From positions 1 through 23,671 of the IMG/VR virus record IMGVR_UViG_3300031972_000163: 23,671 nucleotides of DNA; one strand, 5' to 3'. A program made the translations under genes and the position numbers. Below are positions 16,516 through 23,671 of the stretch, in pieces; within the stretch, counting starts at the first letter, position 1; each line of letters opens with the position of its first letter. This DNA comes from a virus. The notes beneath the pieces were generated by a model. That model was given only the letters and a program-made list of their open reading frames with translations. It had not been told where the DNA came from and did not search any database.

Positions 16516-18255
16516 CTAACGTCTTGCTCCTACTAAATATTCTAATTGAAACCCTTTGAGGGAATATGGTGCCGTTTCTCCACCATCTTTAATTCTTAAT
16601 GCTACAGAAAAACCTGATCCTTCCACTGACTGTCTTACAAGTGGCTGTGATGGACCGCCAAAAACAAACTGTGCAGCACTGCTAGTTGTACTAAAAGTTG
16701 CAGAACCAAACTGTGCTGCAACCTGAGAACTGTCTAAAGGGTATGCTGCAGGTCTCGCAGAGTCAGATGCCTCGTTGTCATAACGAACAAAAAGATCTGC
16801 ATCTATTGCTGACTCAGGTTTAAAGTTAAGGATAACTCTTTGCATGTGTTTTCTAACACCAGTGTCTCCAAAACTTAAATCAGGACTTCTGTATCTTGCT
16901 AGTATTGCTGTACCATCAAAAGTATTACCTTTTTCTTGTCTGTGAACATATCCTGAAAAATCACCGTGTATAACTGTAACATCTCCATCAACAACTAAAG
17001 TGTCTGTGGCTGATGGTTTTACACCACGTATTTCTGCAAACTCGAACTTGTCTGCCCTTCTAACACAAACAATACCTCTTGTTAATTTTTCACCTTGTCC
17101 TGCTTTTGAAAAGAATATTCTATACTGTGTTTTATCTGGTATTACTACACTTTCAAATACTGTAGAGTCTTTAATATTAGCATCAAAAATAGACTGCACA
17201 TTTTGTGTAATCGCACCAAGAGCCGTATCACCAATTCTTGCAGTAGCAGCAACAGTTCTAAGTCCATCAGGGCCAAGAAATAATAAATCACCTGCAAATT
17301 CTTGTATTGTGTCTTTATTTACACAACCAATATCTCTGGTAACTGGTTGTACAGCAAAGTCACTAACAGTAGATCCTGTCATTTTAAATATTCTGTTTTC
17401 ACAAAATATAAATAAAGAGTCTCTAAATACTTTTAGTCCGACAATGTTATCATCTACGTTAATAGTTCCTGCACCGTCACCTGATTGAAAACCATCTTCA
17501 TCAAAAGTTTCACTAAAAACTAAGGTCTGTGGTGTACTAGACTTACCTGCATAGAACATATGATTTTTAAAAGCTACTACTATTGTAGAACCTGCTACAG
17601 AACTTTCACTAACATCTGTTGCTGATAAAGAAGAGTTAAAAATAGTTGGGGCATTTGCACCATCAACAACTATAATCTTTTCGTTACCATCAAAGTTATA
17701 TCTCTCAAAACTATATTTACCTGCACTAGTTCTGCCAGTGTCTCTTTCAGTCCAAGATTCTGATACTACATCATCAACAGCATGATCAGCAGCAGTTGTA
17801 CTTGATGTAGCACGAGTTACACCTGTAAAACTAGTAGAGGTAACTCCAGTATACGTAAATATTTCATCGTTAATCTGCAGTGTTCCACTAGAAGAAAATC
17901 CTGTTGTAGAATCTACAGTTATAGTTCCAGAGCCTGTCATACCTGTGCTAGAAACAATTTTAGTTGCAAGCTCAGTGGATGAAGAACTAAATATTTTTTC
18001 ACCTCTGGCTGCTAACACTTTATCTGCAAAAGTAGCAACCATAAGAATTTTTTCACTAGAGTCAGATGTTTGAGGTACTTGTTGATTTACGTATTTACGA
18101 AAACCGTTTATTCTTCTGTAACCACCCTCAATGTCAGGCTCAAAGTTTTCTAACTCTAACGCTTCACCTGGTTGCATTAAGAACGTAGAACGATTTAAAA
18201 CTAAACCACCCTCACAATTAAATGCTGCAGGTTGTGCTTGGGATAGATCTGGCAT
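16516..18255 (-). CDS. Tail nozzle / tubular protein B-like (T7 gp12 or P22 gp10 type)
   Basis: The protein has 579 aa. The N-terminus GGLVLNRSTF, PGEALELENFEPDIEGGYRR with GF following, is the characteristic opening of the nozzle (tail tubular B / DNA stabilisation) proteins of short-tailed phages. The body shows successive beta-propeller-like strands (VATFADKVLAARGEKIF; EKIIVVDGANAP; NHMFYAGKSS; DSLFIFCENRIFKM; GDLLFLGPDGLRTVA). Residues about 101-166 interrupt this with an inserted small beta domain (GTLQINDEIFTYTGV...FTGVTRAT...AADHAVDDVV). The flanks KIFSSSSTE and WTERDTGRTSAG would join smoothly without it. The start at 18255 overlaps the adaptor stop as TAATG. The nozzle closes the tail tube until infection and then opens the channel. 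T7-type versus P22-type cannot be decided by eye. Confidence 0.85.
   Translation of the reverse strand: MPDLSQAQPAAFNCEGGLVLNRSTFLMQPGEALELENFEPDIEGGYRRINGFRKYVNQQVPQTSDSSEKILMVATFADKVLAARGEKIFSSSSTELATKIVSSTGMTGSGTITVDSTTGFSSSGTLQINDEIFTYTGVTSTSFTGVTRATSSTTAADHAVDDVVSESWTERDTGRTSAGKYSFERYNFDGNEKIIVVDGANAPTIFNSSLSATDVSESSVAGSTIVVAFKNHMFYAGKSSTPQTLVFSETFDEDGFQSGDGAGTINVDDNIVGLKVFRDSLFIFCENRIFKMTGSTVSDFAVQPVTRDIGCVNKDTIQEFAGDLLFLGPDGLRTVAATARIGDTALGAITQNVQSIFDANIKDSTVFESVVIPDKTQYRIFFSKAGQGEKLTRGIVCVRRADKFEFAEIRGVKPSATDTLVVDGDVTVIHGDFSGYVHRQEKGNTFDGTAILARYRSPDLSFGDTGVRKHMQRVILNFKPESAIDADLFVRYDNEASDSARPAAYPLDSSQVAAQFGSATFSTTSSAAQFVFGGPSQPLVRQSVEGSGFSVALRIKDGGETAPYSLKGFQLEYLVGARR
17758..17955 (-). 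other. Inserted beta domain in the nozzle gene
   Basis: Residues about 101-166 of the nozzle protein have the pattern TITVDSTTGFSSSGTLQI, then EIFTYTGV, FTGVTRA, and a closing DHAVDDVV. The same pattern is inserted in the adjacent adaptor gene. The two copies are clearly diverged, so neither is a recent copy of the other. Confidence 0.75.
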
Positions 18256-19199
18256 TAGGAAACTACTCCACCTGCAAAGTTAGCAGAACCTCTAGGGGCA
18301 ATAATAACTGTGGATCTTACATACTCATATTTGTTGATAAGCAGACTTTGCATATTTTTAATACCTTGCTCAAACCTAGCAAAGTTTAATTGATACTGTT
18401 GCGTTTCACCCCGATACTGATAAACAAAAGCAGATGCACCATCTATAATTACAGGTGCAAATCTATCTGGAATACTTGTGGTGTCTCCATGTGCTGATAG
18501 GTCAGATGGAAATGTAAAGTAATCAAAAATAAGTGTGTATTGTTTATCTGGATAAGGATATAGTAAATAGTTATTGTCGGGGGTTCTAACTATATTTCTA
18601 GGAACACCACCACCATCAAACTGGGTCACTGTAGTGCCGTTTGATATCGCTGCTGCTGTTGTACTATTTGCACCTCTAGTGCAGCCTGTAAAATCGTTAC
18701 CTGATATACCTGTATATGTTATTTGTTCTCCACCTATGTACAGAGTTCCTGTTGAACTAAAGTCTGTTGTAGATGCAACAGTTATTGTTGTTACGGCTGC
18801 AGATAACCCATCTGTTGCATTGATAGTTGTTGTTGCAACATCATCCTCTTCATTAGGATAACCTTTTTCTATGTACTCGTTGTAGTTAAGAAGTGTTAAA
18901 TTATTTCCTGCAGCATTAACATCATCATCTTTTTTAATTCTAGCAGTAGCGTAGTCTATTGATTTAGTATCTGTTGGTGCAGTATACCTACACACACCTG
19001 GAGTCAAAGTAGATGTATTCTGTGCATGATTAAAAGAGTATCCAAACTCTCTTTGATTTATATATCTGATGGCTTCATTAACGGCATTTTGACACTGTAC
19101 TTGAACACCCCTAGCGTTAGCAAAAGTAGTAGAAGTAAGCGTCACTTCGTTCATTCGTGTAATTACATCATTCGTTAATGATAGAAATGTTAAAGCCAT
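18255..19199 (-). CDS. Tail adaptor / tubular protein A-like (T7 gp11 type)
   Basis: The protein has 314 aa. An N-terminal helical part (FLSLTNDVITRMNEV, then VQCQNAVNEAIRYINQRE) and the block RNIVRTPDNNYLLYPYPDKQ with YTLIFDYFTFPSDL are the recognisable core of marine podovirus tail tubular A / gatekeeper proteins. The C-terminus (DRFAPVIIDGASAFVYQYRG...FEQGIKNMQSLLINK) is helical, as in the family. Residues about 122-196 are an insertion between NYNEYIEKGYPNEEDD and GGGVPRNIV: a small beta domain with GTLYIGGEQITYTGI, FTGCTRGANST. The protein forms the ring between portal and nozzle. The start at 19199 has AAGGA about 8 bases upstream, following the 52-base gap that contains the UUCG hairpin. 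Confidence 0.86.
   Translation of the reverse strand: MALTFLSLTNDVITRMNEVTLTSTTFANARGVQVQCQNAVNEAIRYINQREFGYSFNHAQNTSTLTPGVCRYTAPTDTKSIDYATARIKKDDDVNAAGNNLTLLNYNEYIEKGYPNEEDDVATTTINATDGLSAAVTTITVASTTDFSSTGTLYIGGEQITYTGISGNDFTGCTRGANSTTAAAISNGTTVTQFDGGGVPRNIVRTPDNNYLLYPYPDKQYTLIFDYFTFPSDLSAHGDTTSIPDRFAPVIIDGASAFVYQYRGETQQYQLNFARFEQGIKNMQSLLINKYEYVRSTVIIAPRGSANFAGGVVS
18612..18836 (-). other. Inserted beta domain in the adaptor gene
   Basis: Residues about 122-196 of the adaptor. The pattern TITVASTTDFSSTGTLYIGG, EQITYTGI, FTGCTRGA, NGTTVTQF matches the insert of the neighbouring nozzle gene. Removing it would leave a continuous adaptor core. Confidence 0.75.
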
Positions 19200-19221
19200 A
19201 TTTTTTCCTTAGATAAGCTAA

Positions 19222-19245
19222 AGGGGCCAACCGAAGTCAGCCCCT
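19222..19245 (-). terminator. 10-bp UUCG hairpin after the capsid/decoration genes
   Basis: On the minus strand AGGGGCTGAC, TTCG, GTTGGCCCCT folds into an uninterrupted 10-bp stem (two G.U pairs) with a C(UUCG)G tetraloop, 6 bases after the decoration gene stop. Only three T residues follow, so it may be a leaky intrinsic terminator or an mRNA 3'-end stabiliser. Its place between capsid and adaptor genes is that of T7 T-phi. Confidence 0.7.
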
Positions 19246-19251
19246 AAAGTG

Positions 19252-19788
19252 TTATGCTAGTAGATCACGATCTACTTCGGTAGCTGCCACACGTCCTCGC
19301 TTCCCTGTGTCGATGCAACATGCAAAAACACGTAGGATGCCAGATGTAACGTCTGCAGATGAAGCAATCAACTTAACGTCAATTGTATCTGTAGTTGTTA
19401 CGTGTGCCGTAAACGTATCTGCAGAAGCAGTGTTTACAACCATAGTTTGACCGTTTGTTCCTCCTGCTAGGAAACCTGCAGATGAAACGTCACCACCATC
19501 AATGATGTCATCACCTGCTGCGAAATCAATATCCACAGTTGGAGATGTACCGTTGAAAGCAGTTTCAACTTCAGCACCTGCAAACAATATTAGTGTGTTG
19601 GCAGGAATTTCTAGAAGCTGAAAGATATCCCCATTCGTACAGGAATATCCGTCTTCTACCATTTTAGCAATGTCAAGACGTGCTTCACGCATGTACATGC
19701 TCATTGCTTGGTGGCGTGAGGTAGCTGCTGCAATGCTGTCTGAATCGACACCAACAGTAGCTTTTGAGGTCATGTCAAAAGTAGCCAT
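19252..19788 (-). CDS. Capsid decoration-like protein, 178 aa
   Basis: The gene directly follows the major capsid gene (14-base gap carrying GGGAGGA). The N-terminal third is polar and helical (SIAAATSRHQAMSMYMREARLDIAKMVEDG). The remainder is beta-rich with hydrophobic strands (QLLEIPANTLILFAGAEVETAF, TMVVNTASADTFTAHVTTTDTIDVKLI, GILRVFACCIDTGKRGR). Immediate juxtaposition to the capsid gene, the size, and a shared transcription unit fit a head decoration or cement protein. It could also be a head-tail or head-surface fibre base. No membrane or signal sequence is visible. The family is common in marine phage capsid modules as far as I recall, but I know of no experimental role. Confidence 0.82.
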   Translation of the reverse strand: MATFDMTSKATVGVDSDSIAAATSRHQAMSMYMREARLDIAKMVEDGYSCTNGDIFQLLEIPANTLILFAGAEVETAFNGTSPTVDIDFAAGDDIIDGGDVSSAGFLAGGTNGQTMVVNTASADTFTAHVTTTDTIDVKLIASSADVTSGILRVFACCIDTGKRGRVAATEVDRDLLA

Positions 19789-19802
19789 ATCTTAATCCTC
19801 CC

Positions 19803-20876
19803 TTACGCTGCGTTGTATTTAGCAGTAGCGATTGCTTCTGGACGAAGAATCTTTCTGCCGTATAGATGCATACCACGAACAATGTCAGCAAAGCTGTCAG
19901 GGTCACGATATGTTTCTGTTTTGTTGATCTGCTCTGCAGTTGCTACAGCAGAATCATGACCTGCAACAATCACACCAAAGTTTGAGTTTTGGTTTGCTGT
20001 TCCTGATGTACCTGGACCAGTACCTACAGCAGGTAGGTTTGATGACACGTACAAACGGAAGCCATGAAAGTTGTTGATTACAAGACCGTTACGTAGTCCA
20101 CCAGAATCACCGTAGTCTCCATTCATGAAGCGTGAATCTTCATCGGAAAGTATTTCCATGAACACAGGGTCAATTACAAGCCATCTGCCTTGTGAATCAA
20201 CTTGTTGCTGATCAAGCAATCGTTTCATTCTTGCAACAACCATTGCAGGTGAAACTGTAGCTGTTGGTAGAGAAGTAGCACCTGGCATACGTGCAGTTAC
20301 TGGGATTGAGTGATCCCCTGCAGATGACGTTGTGATGTTACCAAATGAACTCTTAATCAACTTCATGCTTGAAAGTAGTTCGTCTGAACCTGCAGTAGTT
20401 ACAGCCTTTGTACCGTTTACTTGGTCATTAGCTGTGTCTGCTGTTGCATGTAGAGCAGATTGCTTGAAACCTGACATATAACCAAGAACTTCTTGGTCAT
20501 ACTGATCAGCTAGTCTGTAAGCTGCACGATCTGTAGCAAGTTGCATGAAGTTCACATGTGAGTGAGCTTCTTCAATATCGTCCATCTTAAAAGCAAAGTA
20601 GTTGCTTTTGTCTACGACTAACTGAAAATCTTCATCGTCAAGGTCTTGTGCTGTAACTGTTGTGCCACGAGCATAAGCTTGAACTGAGATTTCAGGCTCT
20701 TTGATTATGCGAACAGTATCACCTTGTGCGCTAATCTCTCCGAAATAATCGGAGTTAGTTATGTCTCCTACAGTAGCAGCTTTACGGAACGCAAGCTGTA
20801 CCTTCTTGGAGTAGATTATAGGACTAAAATTACCGTTAGGTAAATTCCCATAACCCGATGCGGTTTGAAAAGCCAT
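19803..20876 (-). CDS. Major capsid protein, 357 aa
   Basis: The sequence pattern is that of an HK97-fold major capsid protein of marine podoviruses: an N-terminal arm (MAFQTASGYGNLPNGNFSPI), then VQLAFRKAATVGDITNSDYF and GEISAQGDTVRIIKEPEISV (E-loop region), a helical spine (MQLATDRAAYRLADQYDQEVL), the P-domain stretch RWLVIDPVFMEILSDEDSRF and a C-terminal GMHLYGRKILRPEAI. I place the start at 20876 because GGAGGA lies 7 bases upstream. The in-frame ATG at 20891 would put that ribosome site inside the reading frame and add five residues. The gene lies downstream of a promoter and a ~200-base structured leader and is the most likely highly expressed gene in the window. The shell encloses the genome. 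Confidence 0.92.
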   Translation of the reverse strand: MAFQTASGYGNLPNGNFSPIIYSKKVQLAFRKAATVGDITNSDYFGEISAQGDTVRIIKEPEISVQAYARGTTVTAQDLDDEDFQLVVDKSNYFAFKMDDIEEAHSHVNFMQLATDRAAYRLADQYDQEVLGYMSGFKQSALHATADTANDQVNGTKAVTTAGSDELLSSMKLIKSSFGNITTSSAGDHSIPVTARMPGATSLPTATVSPAMVVARMKRLLDQQQVDSQGRWLVIDPVFMEILSDEDSRFMNGDYGDSGGLRNGLVINNFHGFRLYVSSNLPAVGTGPGTSGTANQNSNFGVIVAGHDSAVATAEQINKTETYRDPDSFADIVRGMHLYGRKILRPEAIATAKYNAA

Positions 20877-20889
20877 TGTTAAATCCTCC
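20877..20889 (-). promoter_or_regulatory. Strong ribosome binding site selecting the capsid start
   Basis: GGAGGA on the minus strand (20889-20884) is 7 bases before ATG 20876-20874. The alternative ATG at 20891 overlaps it and has no Shine-Dalgarno sequence of its own. Confidence 0.85.
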
Positions 20890-21080
20890 ATGATATTTGG
20901 CTTTGGGAATAAAGCTTAAACACCTGAAAGAGGCTGTACGTTTTCTAGGGTGCAGAAAGTATTAGGTTGCGCTACCGAATACCACTGGGCCTATACTTGT
21001 CCAGGTAGTTCTTTGTAGTTTAGACTTTTGGGTTGAAAGTATCTTTGAAGGTGGTCCTTACGGAGGCTTCAAGTCAGATA
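20877..21080 (-). ncRNA. Structured 5' leader of the capsid mRNA (putative)
   Basis: From a start point near 21080 to the ATG there are ~200 non-coding bases, far longer than any other gap here. Minus-strand hairpins: (a) 21072-21045, stem TTGAAG/CTTCAA, inner TCC/GGA capped by a GTAA (GNRA-type) loop; (b) 20982-20959, GTATT/AATAC plus GGT/ACC around a 6-base loop; (c) 20915-20900, GCTTT/AAAGC around ATTCCC, just upstream of the ribosome binding site. No ORF with a ribosome site is seen. It is probably an mRNA stability or translation element. I do not recognise it as a known RNA family. Confidence 0.5.
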
Positions 21081-21086
21081 CGAGTA

Positions 21087-21114
21087 GTTATATAGATGAC
21101 TTTTAATATGTCAA
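21087..21114 (-). promoter_or_regulatory. Sigma70-like promoter for the capsid transcription unit
   Basis: On the minus strand TTGACA (21114-21109) and TATAAC (21092-21087) are separated by 16 bases: a consensus -35 and a one-mismatch -10. The site begins 7 bases after the scaffold gene's stop and points at the capsid gene. Host RNA polymerase would recognise it. Confidence 0.7.
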
Positions 21115-21121
21115 CTAATTA

Positions 21122-22069
21122 TCATGCAGAACGAGACATGTCATAAACAAACTTGCCAGTACGCATAGCTTCGTTTATTTTGTCCTGCATTTCCTCAAAC
21201 TCCTTATTAGACATTCTGGCTACATCAGACTCTTTTATTTGTCCTTGTGAACCTTCTGCGTCTATAGAAGTACGAGTTCCTTTTGCAACAGTAGATGCTG
21301 CAGCTTTCTTAGATTTCTTCTTAGCTGCTACGGTCATACCGTTGTCAATCTTGTATAAATCTATCACACGTATAACTGAGGCAGGATCATCCATGTTTTC
21401 ATAGAGTGCATCCTTAACCCACTTGGGTTGATCATCTGCCCAGTTATGGAACTTATCTGACTGTCTTAGGTCATCAAAGTCTTCGTGAGTTTTACGAATA
21501 ACATTCTCTGCTTTTACTCTTTGAGCTTCAGAATGTGCTTCATCTAATTCTTGCAAACGTGTTTCAGCCTTGCTAAACATCTCTTGAGCTTTCTTAGCCG
21601 CAATTGTTTCAACAATACCTGCTACGTCTGGATACTGCTCTGCCCAATTCTCTATATCTTCATCAGACTTAGGAGGAACAATACCCTCACGTTTACTCTT
21701 ACTTTCTAGAGCATCAAACTTTTCTTGCCACTCTTTTTCTTTAGCAGCTAAATGTTTGCGAATATCACCATAGCGTTTCTTAAAAGACTTTTCTTCAGCG
21801 TCTAACTCGCTGTCATTGTCTTCCTGTGCTTTGGTTTCCTCTGTGGTTTCTTCTTGTTTGGAATCATCTGAGGCTTGAACTTCGGTGTTCTCAGTATCCT
21901 CGCTACTGGATTCCTCTTGTTCTTCAACTGTTTCACCACGAGCCTCTGCTTCTAGTCGGGCAATCTCTGCCTCTGCTTCTTCCATCTGTTTTTGTTTTTT
22001 AGCGTGGTTAAATCCACGATCTACAAAACCTGCTACTTTAGGTTTTTCCATTGCAGTTAGTTCAGGCAT
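21122..22069 (-). CDS. Capsid scaffolding-like protein, 315 aa
   Basis: The protein is highly charged and helical: a short N-terminus (MPELTAMEKPKVAGF), a coiled coil (EEAEAEIARLEAEARGE), an acidic Glu/Asp/Thr stretch at ~50-90, then a conserved-looking middle (IENWAEQYPDVAGIVETIAA, DDLRQSDKFHNWADDQPKW) and a basic/polar tail (AAKKKSKKAAAST near the C-terminus). This composition, and its place directly before the major capsid gene, are those of podovirus scaffolding proteins, which assemble the procapsid and leave before DNA packaging. The basic tail would suit the capsid-binding end. The start at 22069 has AAGGAGAA 6-8 bases upstream. There are no catalytic residues of a maturation protease. 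Confidence 0.83.
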   Translation of the reverse strand: MPELTAMEKPKVAGFVDRGFNHAKKQKQMEEAEAEIARLEAEARGETVEEQEESSSEDTENTEVQASDDSKQEETTEETKAQEDNDSELDAEEKSFKKRYGDIRKHLAAKEKEWQEKFDALESKSKREGIVPPKSDEDIENWAEQYPDVAGIVETIAAKKAQEMFSKAETRLQELDEAHSEAQRVKAENVIRKTHEDFDDLRQSDKFHNWADDQPKWVKDALYENMDDPASVIRVIDLYKIDNGMTVAAKKKSKKAAASTVAKGTRTSIDAEGSQGQIKESDVARMSNKEFEEMQDKINEAMRTGKFVYDMSRSA

Positions 22070-22093
22070 TTAAAGTTCTCCTTTATGTTGGGG

Positions 22094-22110
22094 CCAGGAA
22101 TGATTCCTGG
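22094..22110. terminator. Intercistronic 7-bp hairpin before the scaffold gene
   Basis: CCAGGAA, three-base loop, TTCCTGG is a perfect 7-bp inverted repeat in the 56-base gap. No T-run follows on the minus strand (GCCCCAACAT), so it is more likely an mRNA-processing or stabilising hairpin than a terminator. Confidence 0.5.
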
Positions 22111-22125
22111 GTAGCCTTATAGTTA

Positions 22126-23671
22126 TTATTTCTTTTTGCCCTTTTTATTCATTAGTCCACCTTCTTTAAAACCAGTTCTACCTGTAGTGTTTTTACCAGA
22201 AGCCATATCTTTTAATTGAGCTTGTACTTTTGCTCCTTCATCTCTAATTTTTTGTTGTTCTTTTTGACTTGCACCTCTTGCAGCAGCTTTGCCCACTTGA
22301 ATATTAGTTGCTCTACTAGATCCTTTAAGTGCTTTTTTTGCTGCTTTTTTAGTTGGTGTATTGAAAGTATTTTCAACTTTAATTGGAGCACTAGGTTCAG
22401 GTTTAGAGGTTTTTGCTTTGTTTGATGTTATTTGTTCCGCACTAAAAGTAGGATTACCAGTTTTACTATCTACGGTATATTCAAACCCAAGACGATCAAG
22501 GGCTGCTTTACCTTTTGCGTCACCGTCCACTGTCTCGTTAAAAAACTTATCTACAAATCTAGTAATACCAGAAGATTTTTTAAGTATTCCCTCTACTTGC
22601 TGATCAATTTTTTCAGCTACATTATCTAGACCTTGCGCTCTAGCAATAATAGCAGAAGCTCTTAAATCAGATATAGATTGTAAAGTGGGAAGGTTTCCTG
22701 CCGTAGCACCTGCCACTGCTCCTAATGGACCTGCAACAGCACCTATAGCAGTTAGCCTATTACCAGTCTTAGGATCAATTAAACCTTTTTGAGATTCTTC
22801 AACAAACTTCATAATTGCATCAGAGCTTGTCCAGTCTACGTCTTCACCCCAGTTTTTAAAACCAAAACTAAATCCTTTACCAGTTCCTCCACCTGTAGTA
22901 ATATTAGTGCCACTACCTCCACTACCTCCTGTGGTTTCTGTAGTTACTGGAGTATCAGTCGTTGGAGTTTCTCCCTGTCCTGCAGGTCCAGTCATAGGCA
23001 TCTGCTTGGTGTAACCCATGTCAAGATATTGTTGATAGATTTCGTTATCTCTAGGAAGATAAAAAGTTTTACTTCTACCATTTGTAGCGTAGTCAGGATG
23101 ATAAAGAACTGTAAAGGTTTGTCCTTGTGGAGCTTGAGTGGTTGTTGTTCCTGTTTGCTGTGGTTGACCCATAAAACTAAAACCAAGTCCAAACTGAGCA
23201 GGGTTAAATTTATTCTCAGCAAAAGGAGGGATATCATCATCTGGTTGTGTAACAACACTACTGTCTTGATATCCTTGGACTTGACCACCACTAGCCATGC
23301 TCTGCATAGGCATTTGGTTCTCAACAGGATTAACGTTGGTTATCGTTGTATTTCTTTTCTCATCTATAGGTGCAGGTCTAGGTTGGCTGTATAGCTGCTG
23401 TTGTTGTAGGTAAGGGTTCTGTACTTCACCACCTTCAGCCATGCCCATCACTTCCCTGATAGCAGCCATCTCTTGCTCAGATAGTTCCTGATTATTTATA
23501 GGACCACCTGCAGGTACAGGCTCTCCACCTATACGTCCATTGGCTTCCATCTCAGCTAGACCCATCTTAGCTTGATCTCGTAGATCTTCAAAGAACTTGA
23601 CACCGTAGTATCTGACAACATCAGCAGGAACGACATACTCACCCTCAGAGAGTTGTGCAGGAATATCATCT
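22126..23671 (-). CDS. Virion-associated protein of unknown role, 5' end missing
   Basis: The minus-strand frame is open to the window edge, giving 514 visible codons, so the ATG at 23565 is internal (no ribosome site before it). The visible part begins DDIPAQLSEGEYVVPADVVR, a motif common in marine phage virion proteins that I cannot assign a function. After it come a Gln/Pro-rich segment (QNPYLQQQQLYSQPRPAPID), a short beta patch (TFTVLYHPDYATNGRSKTFYLPRD), a Thr/Gly linker, an Ala/Gly-rich region (AIGAVAGPLGAVAGATAGNL), and a very basic C-terminal quarter ending GLMNKKGKKK. It ends in double stops (TAATAA). The place before the scaffold, where head or portal-linked proteins are usual, and the DNA-friendly tail fit a structural or internal protein. 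Confidence 0.78.
   Translation of the reverse strand, partial: DDIPAQLSEGEYVVPADVVRYYGVKFFEDLRDQAKMGLAEMEANGRIGGEPVPAGGPINNQELSEQEMAAIREVMGMAEGGEVQNPYLQQQQLYSQPRPAPIDEKRNTTITNVNPVENQMPMQSMASGGQVQGYQDSSVVTQPDDDIPPFAENKFNPAQFGLGFSFMGQPQQTGTTTTQAPQGQTFTVLYHPDYATNGRSKTFYLPRDNEIYQQYLDMGYTKQMPMTGPAGQGETPTTDTPVTTETTGGSGGSGTNITTGGGTGKGFSFGFKNWGEDVDWTSSDAIMKFVEESQKGLIDPKTGNRLTAIGAVAGPLGAVAGATAGNLPTLQSISDLRASAIIARAQGLDNVAEKIDQQVEGILKKSSGITRFVDKFFNETVDGDAKGKAALDRLGFEYTVDSKTGNPTFSAEQITSNKAKTSKPEPSAPIKVENTFNTPTKKAAKKALKGSSRATNIQVGKAAARGASQKEQQKIRDEGAKVQAQLKDMASGKNTTGRTGFKEGGLMNKKGKKK

Noticed and set aside
17000-17488. A 162-aa plus-strand frame
   Set aside because: Antisense to the nozzle gene; no ribosome site or recognisable domain.
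20877-20891. ATG at 20891 as the capsid start
   Set aside because: The Shine-Dalgarno sequence lies between it and the ATG at 20876, and the latter gives the family-like MAFQTASG start.
20950-21010. Possible tRNA in the leader (AGTGGTA and GGTAGCGC resemble a D-arm)
   Set aside because: No acceptor stem, anticodon arm or T-arm can be drawn at proper spacing on either strand; the stretch folds instead as short independent hairpins.
22789-23394. A 201-aa plus-strand frame inside the right-hand gene
   Set aside because: Antisense to a well-formed minus-strand gene, Ser/Cys-rich composition and no plausible ribosome site; a shadow frame.
23563-23565. ATG at 23565 as the start of the right-hand gene
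   Set aside because: The frame continues upstream in a conserved-looking motif and no ribosome site precedes this ATG.
1-23671. Prophage features (integrase, attachment sites, repressor)
   Set aside because: Nothing of the kind is seen; all genes are virion or lysis type on one strand.

Overview
This window reads as part of the late (virion morphogenesis) module of a marine podovirus-like tailed phage, probably free-living or from a virome rather than an integrated prophage. Every supportable gene is on the minus strand. The genes are tightly packed, with TAATG overlaps or gaps of 0-16 bases, and the base composition is AT-rich. The product order (scaffold, major capsid protein, decoration-like protein, adaptor, nozzle, fibres, internal virion proteins) is the T7/P22-style short-tailed phage order. 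No integrase, repressor, replication gene, polymerase or tRNA is visible. Host assignment is inference only: the small holin-like protein resembles a type I associate with alphaproteobacterial phages and gene-transfer loci, and the fibre styles are those of marine phages.

Layout in transcription order, from right to left. (1) 23671-22126: 3' part of a virion-associated gene of unknown role, cut by the window edge. (2) 22069-21122: scaffold-like protein. (3) 21121-20877: the longest non-coding stretch. It holds a sigma70-like promoter (TTGACA, 16 bp, TATAAC) and a roughly 200-base leader with several hairpins. (4) 20876-19803: major capsid protein. (5) 19788-19252: decoration-like protein, followed by a 10-bp UUCG hairpin. 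(6) 19199-16516: adaptor and nozzle, both carrying the same type of inserted beta domain. (7) 16515-9213: a fibre module of five genes (an 887-aa beta fibre, a 120-aa beta protein, two tandem kelch-like repeat proteins, one of them with an FN3 domain, and a six-repeat 689-aa fibre). (8) 9197-8087: coiled-coil protein and holin-like membrane protein. (9) 8076-1: internal or ejection-type virion proteins, comprising a 1024-aa protein with an 11-residue helical repeat, a GH24 lysozyme with a long N-terminal extension, 170-aa and 309-aa unknowns, and a protein of at least 925 aa running off the left edge.

How it fits together: the scaffold shapes the procapsid. The capsid and decoration genes appear to form their own highly expressed unit between a promoter with a structured leader and a terminator-like hairpin, as T7 gene 10 does between phi10 and T-phi. 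Adaptor and nozzle build the short tail, the fibre set handles receptor binding, and the left-hand proteins are candidates for the core that is ejected with the DNA, with the lysozyme able to open peptidoglycan locally. The most unusual items are the isolated capsid unit and its leader, the hendecad-repeat protein, the duplicated beta insert in two neighbouring tail proteins, and the tandem kelch-like paralogues.
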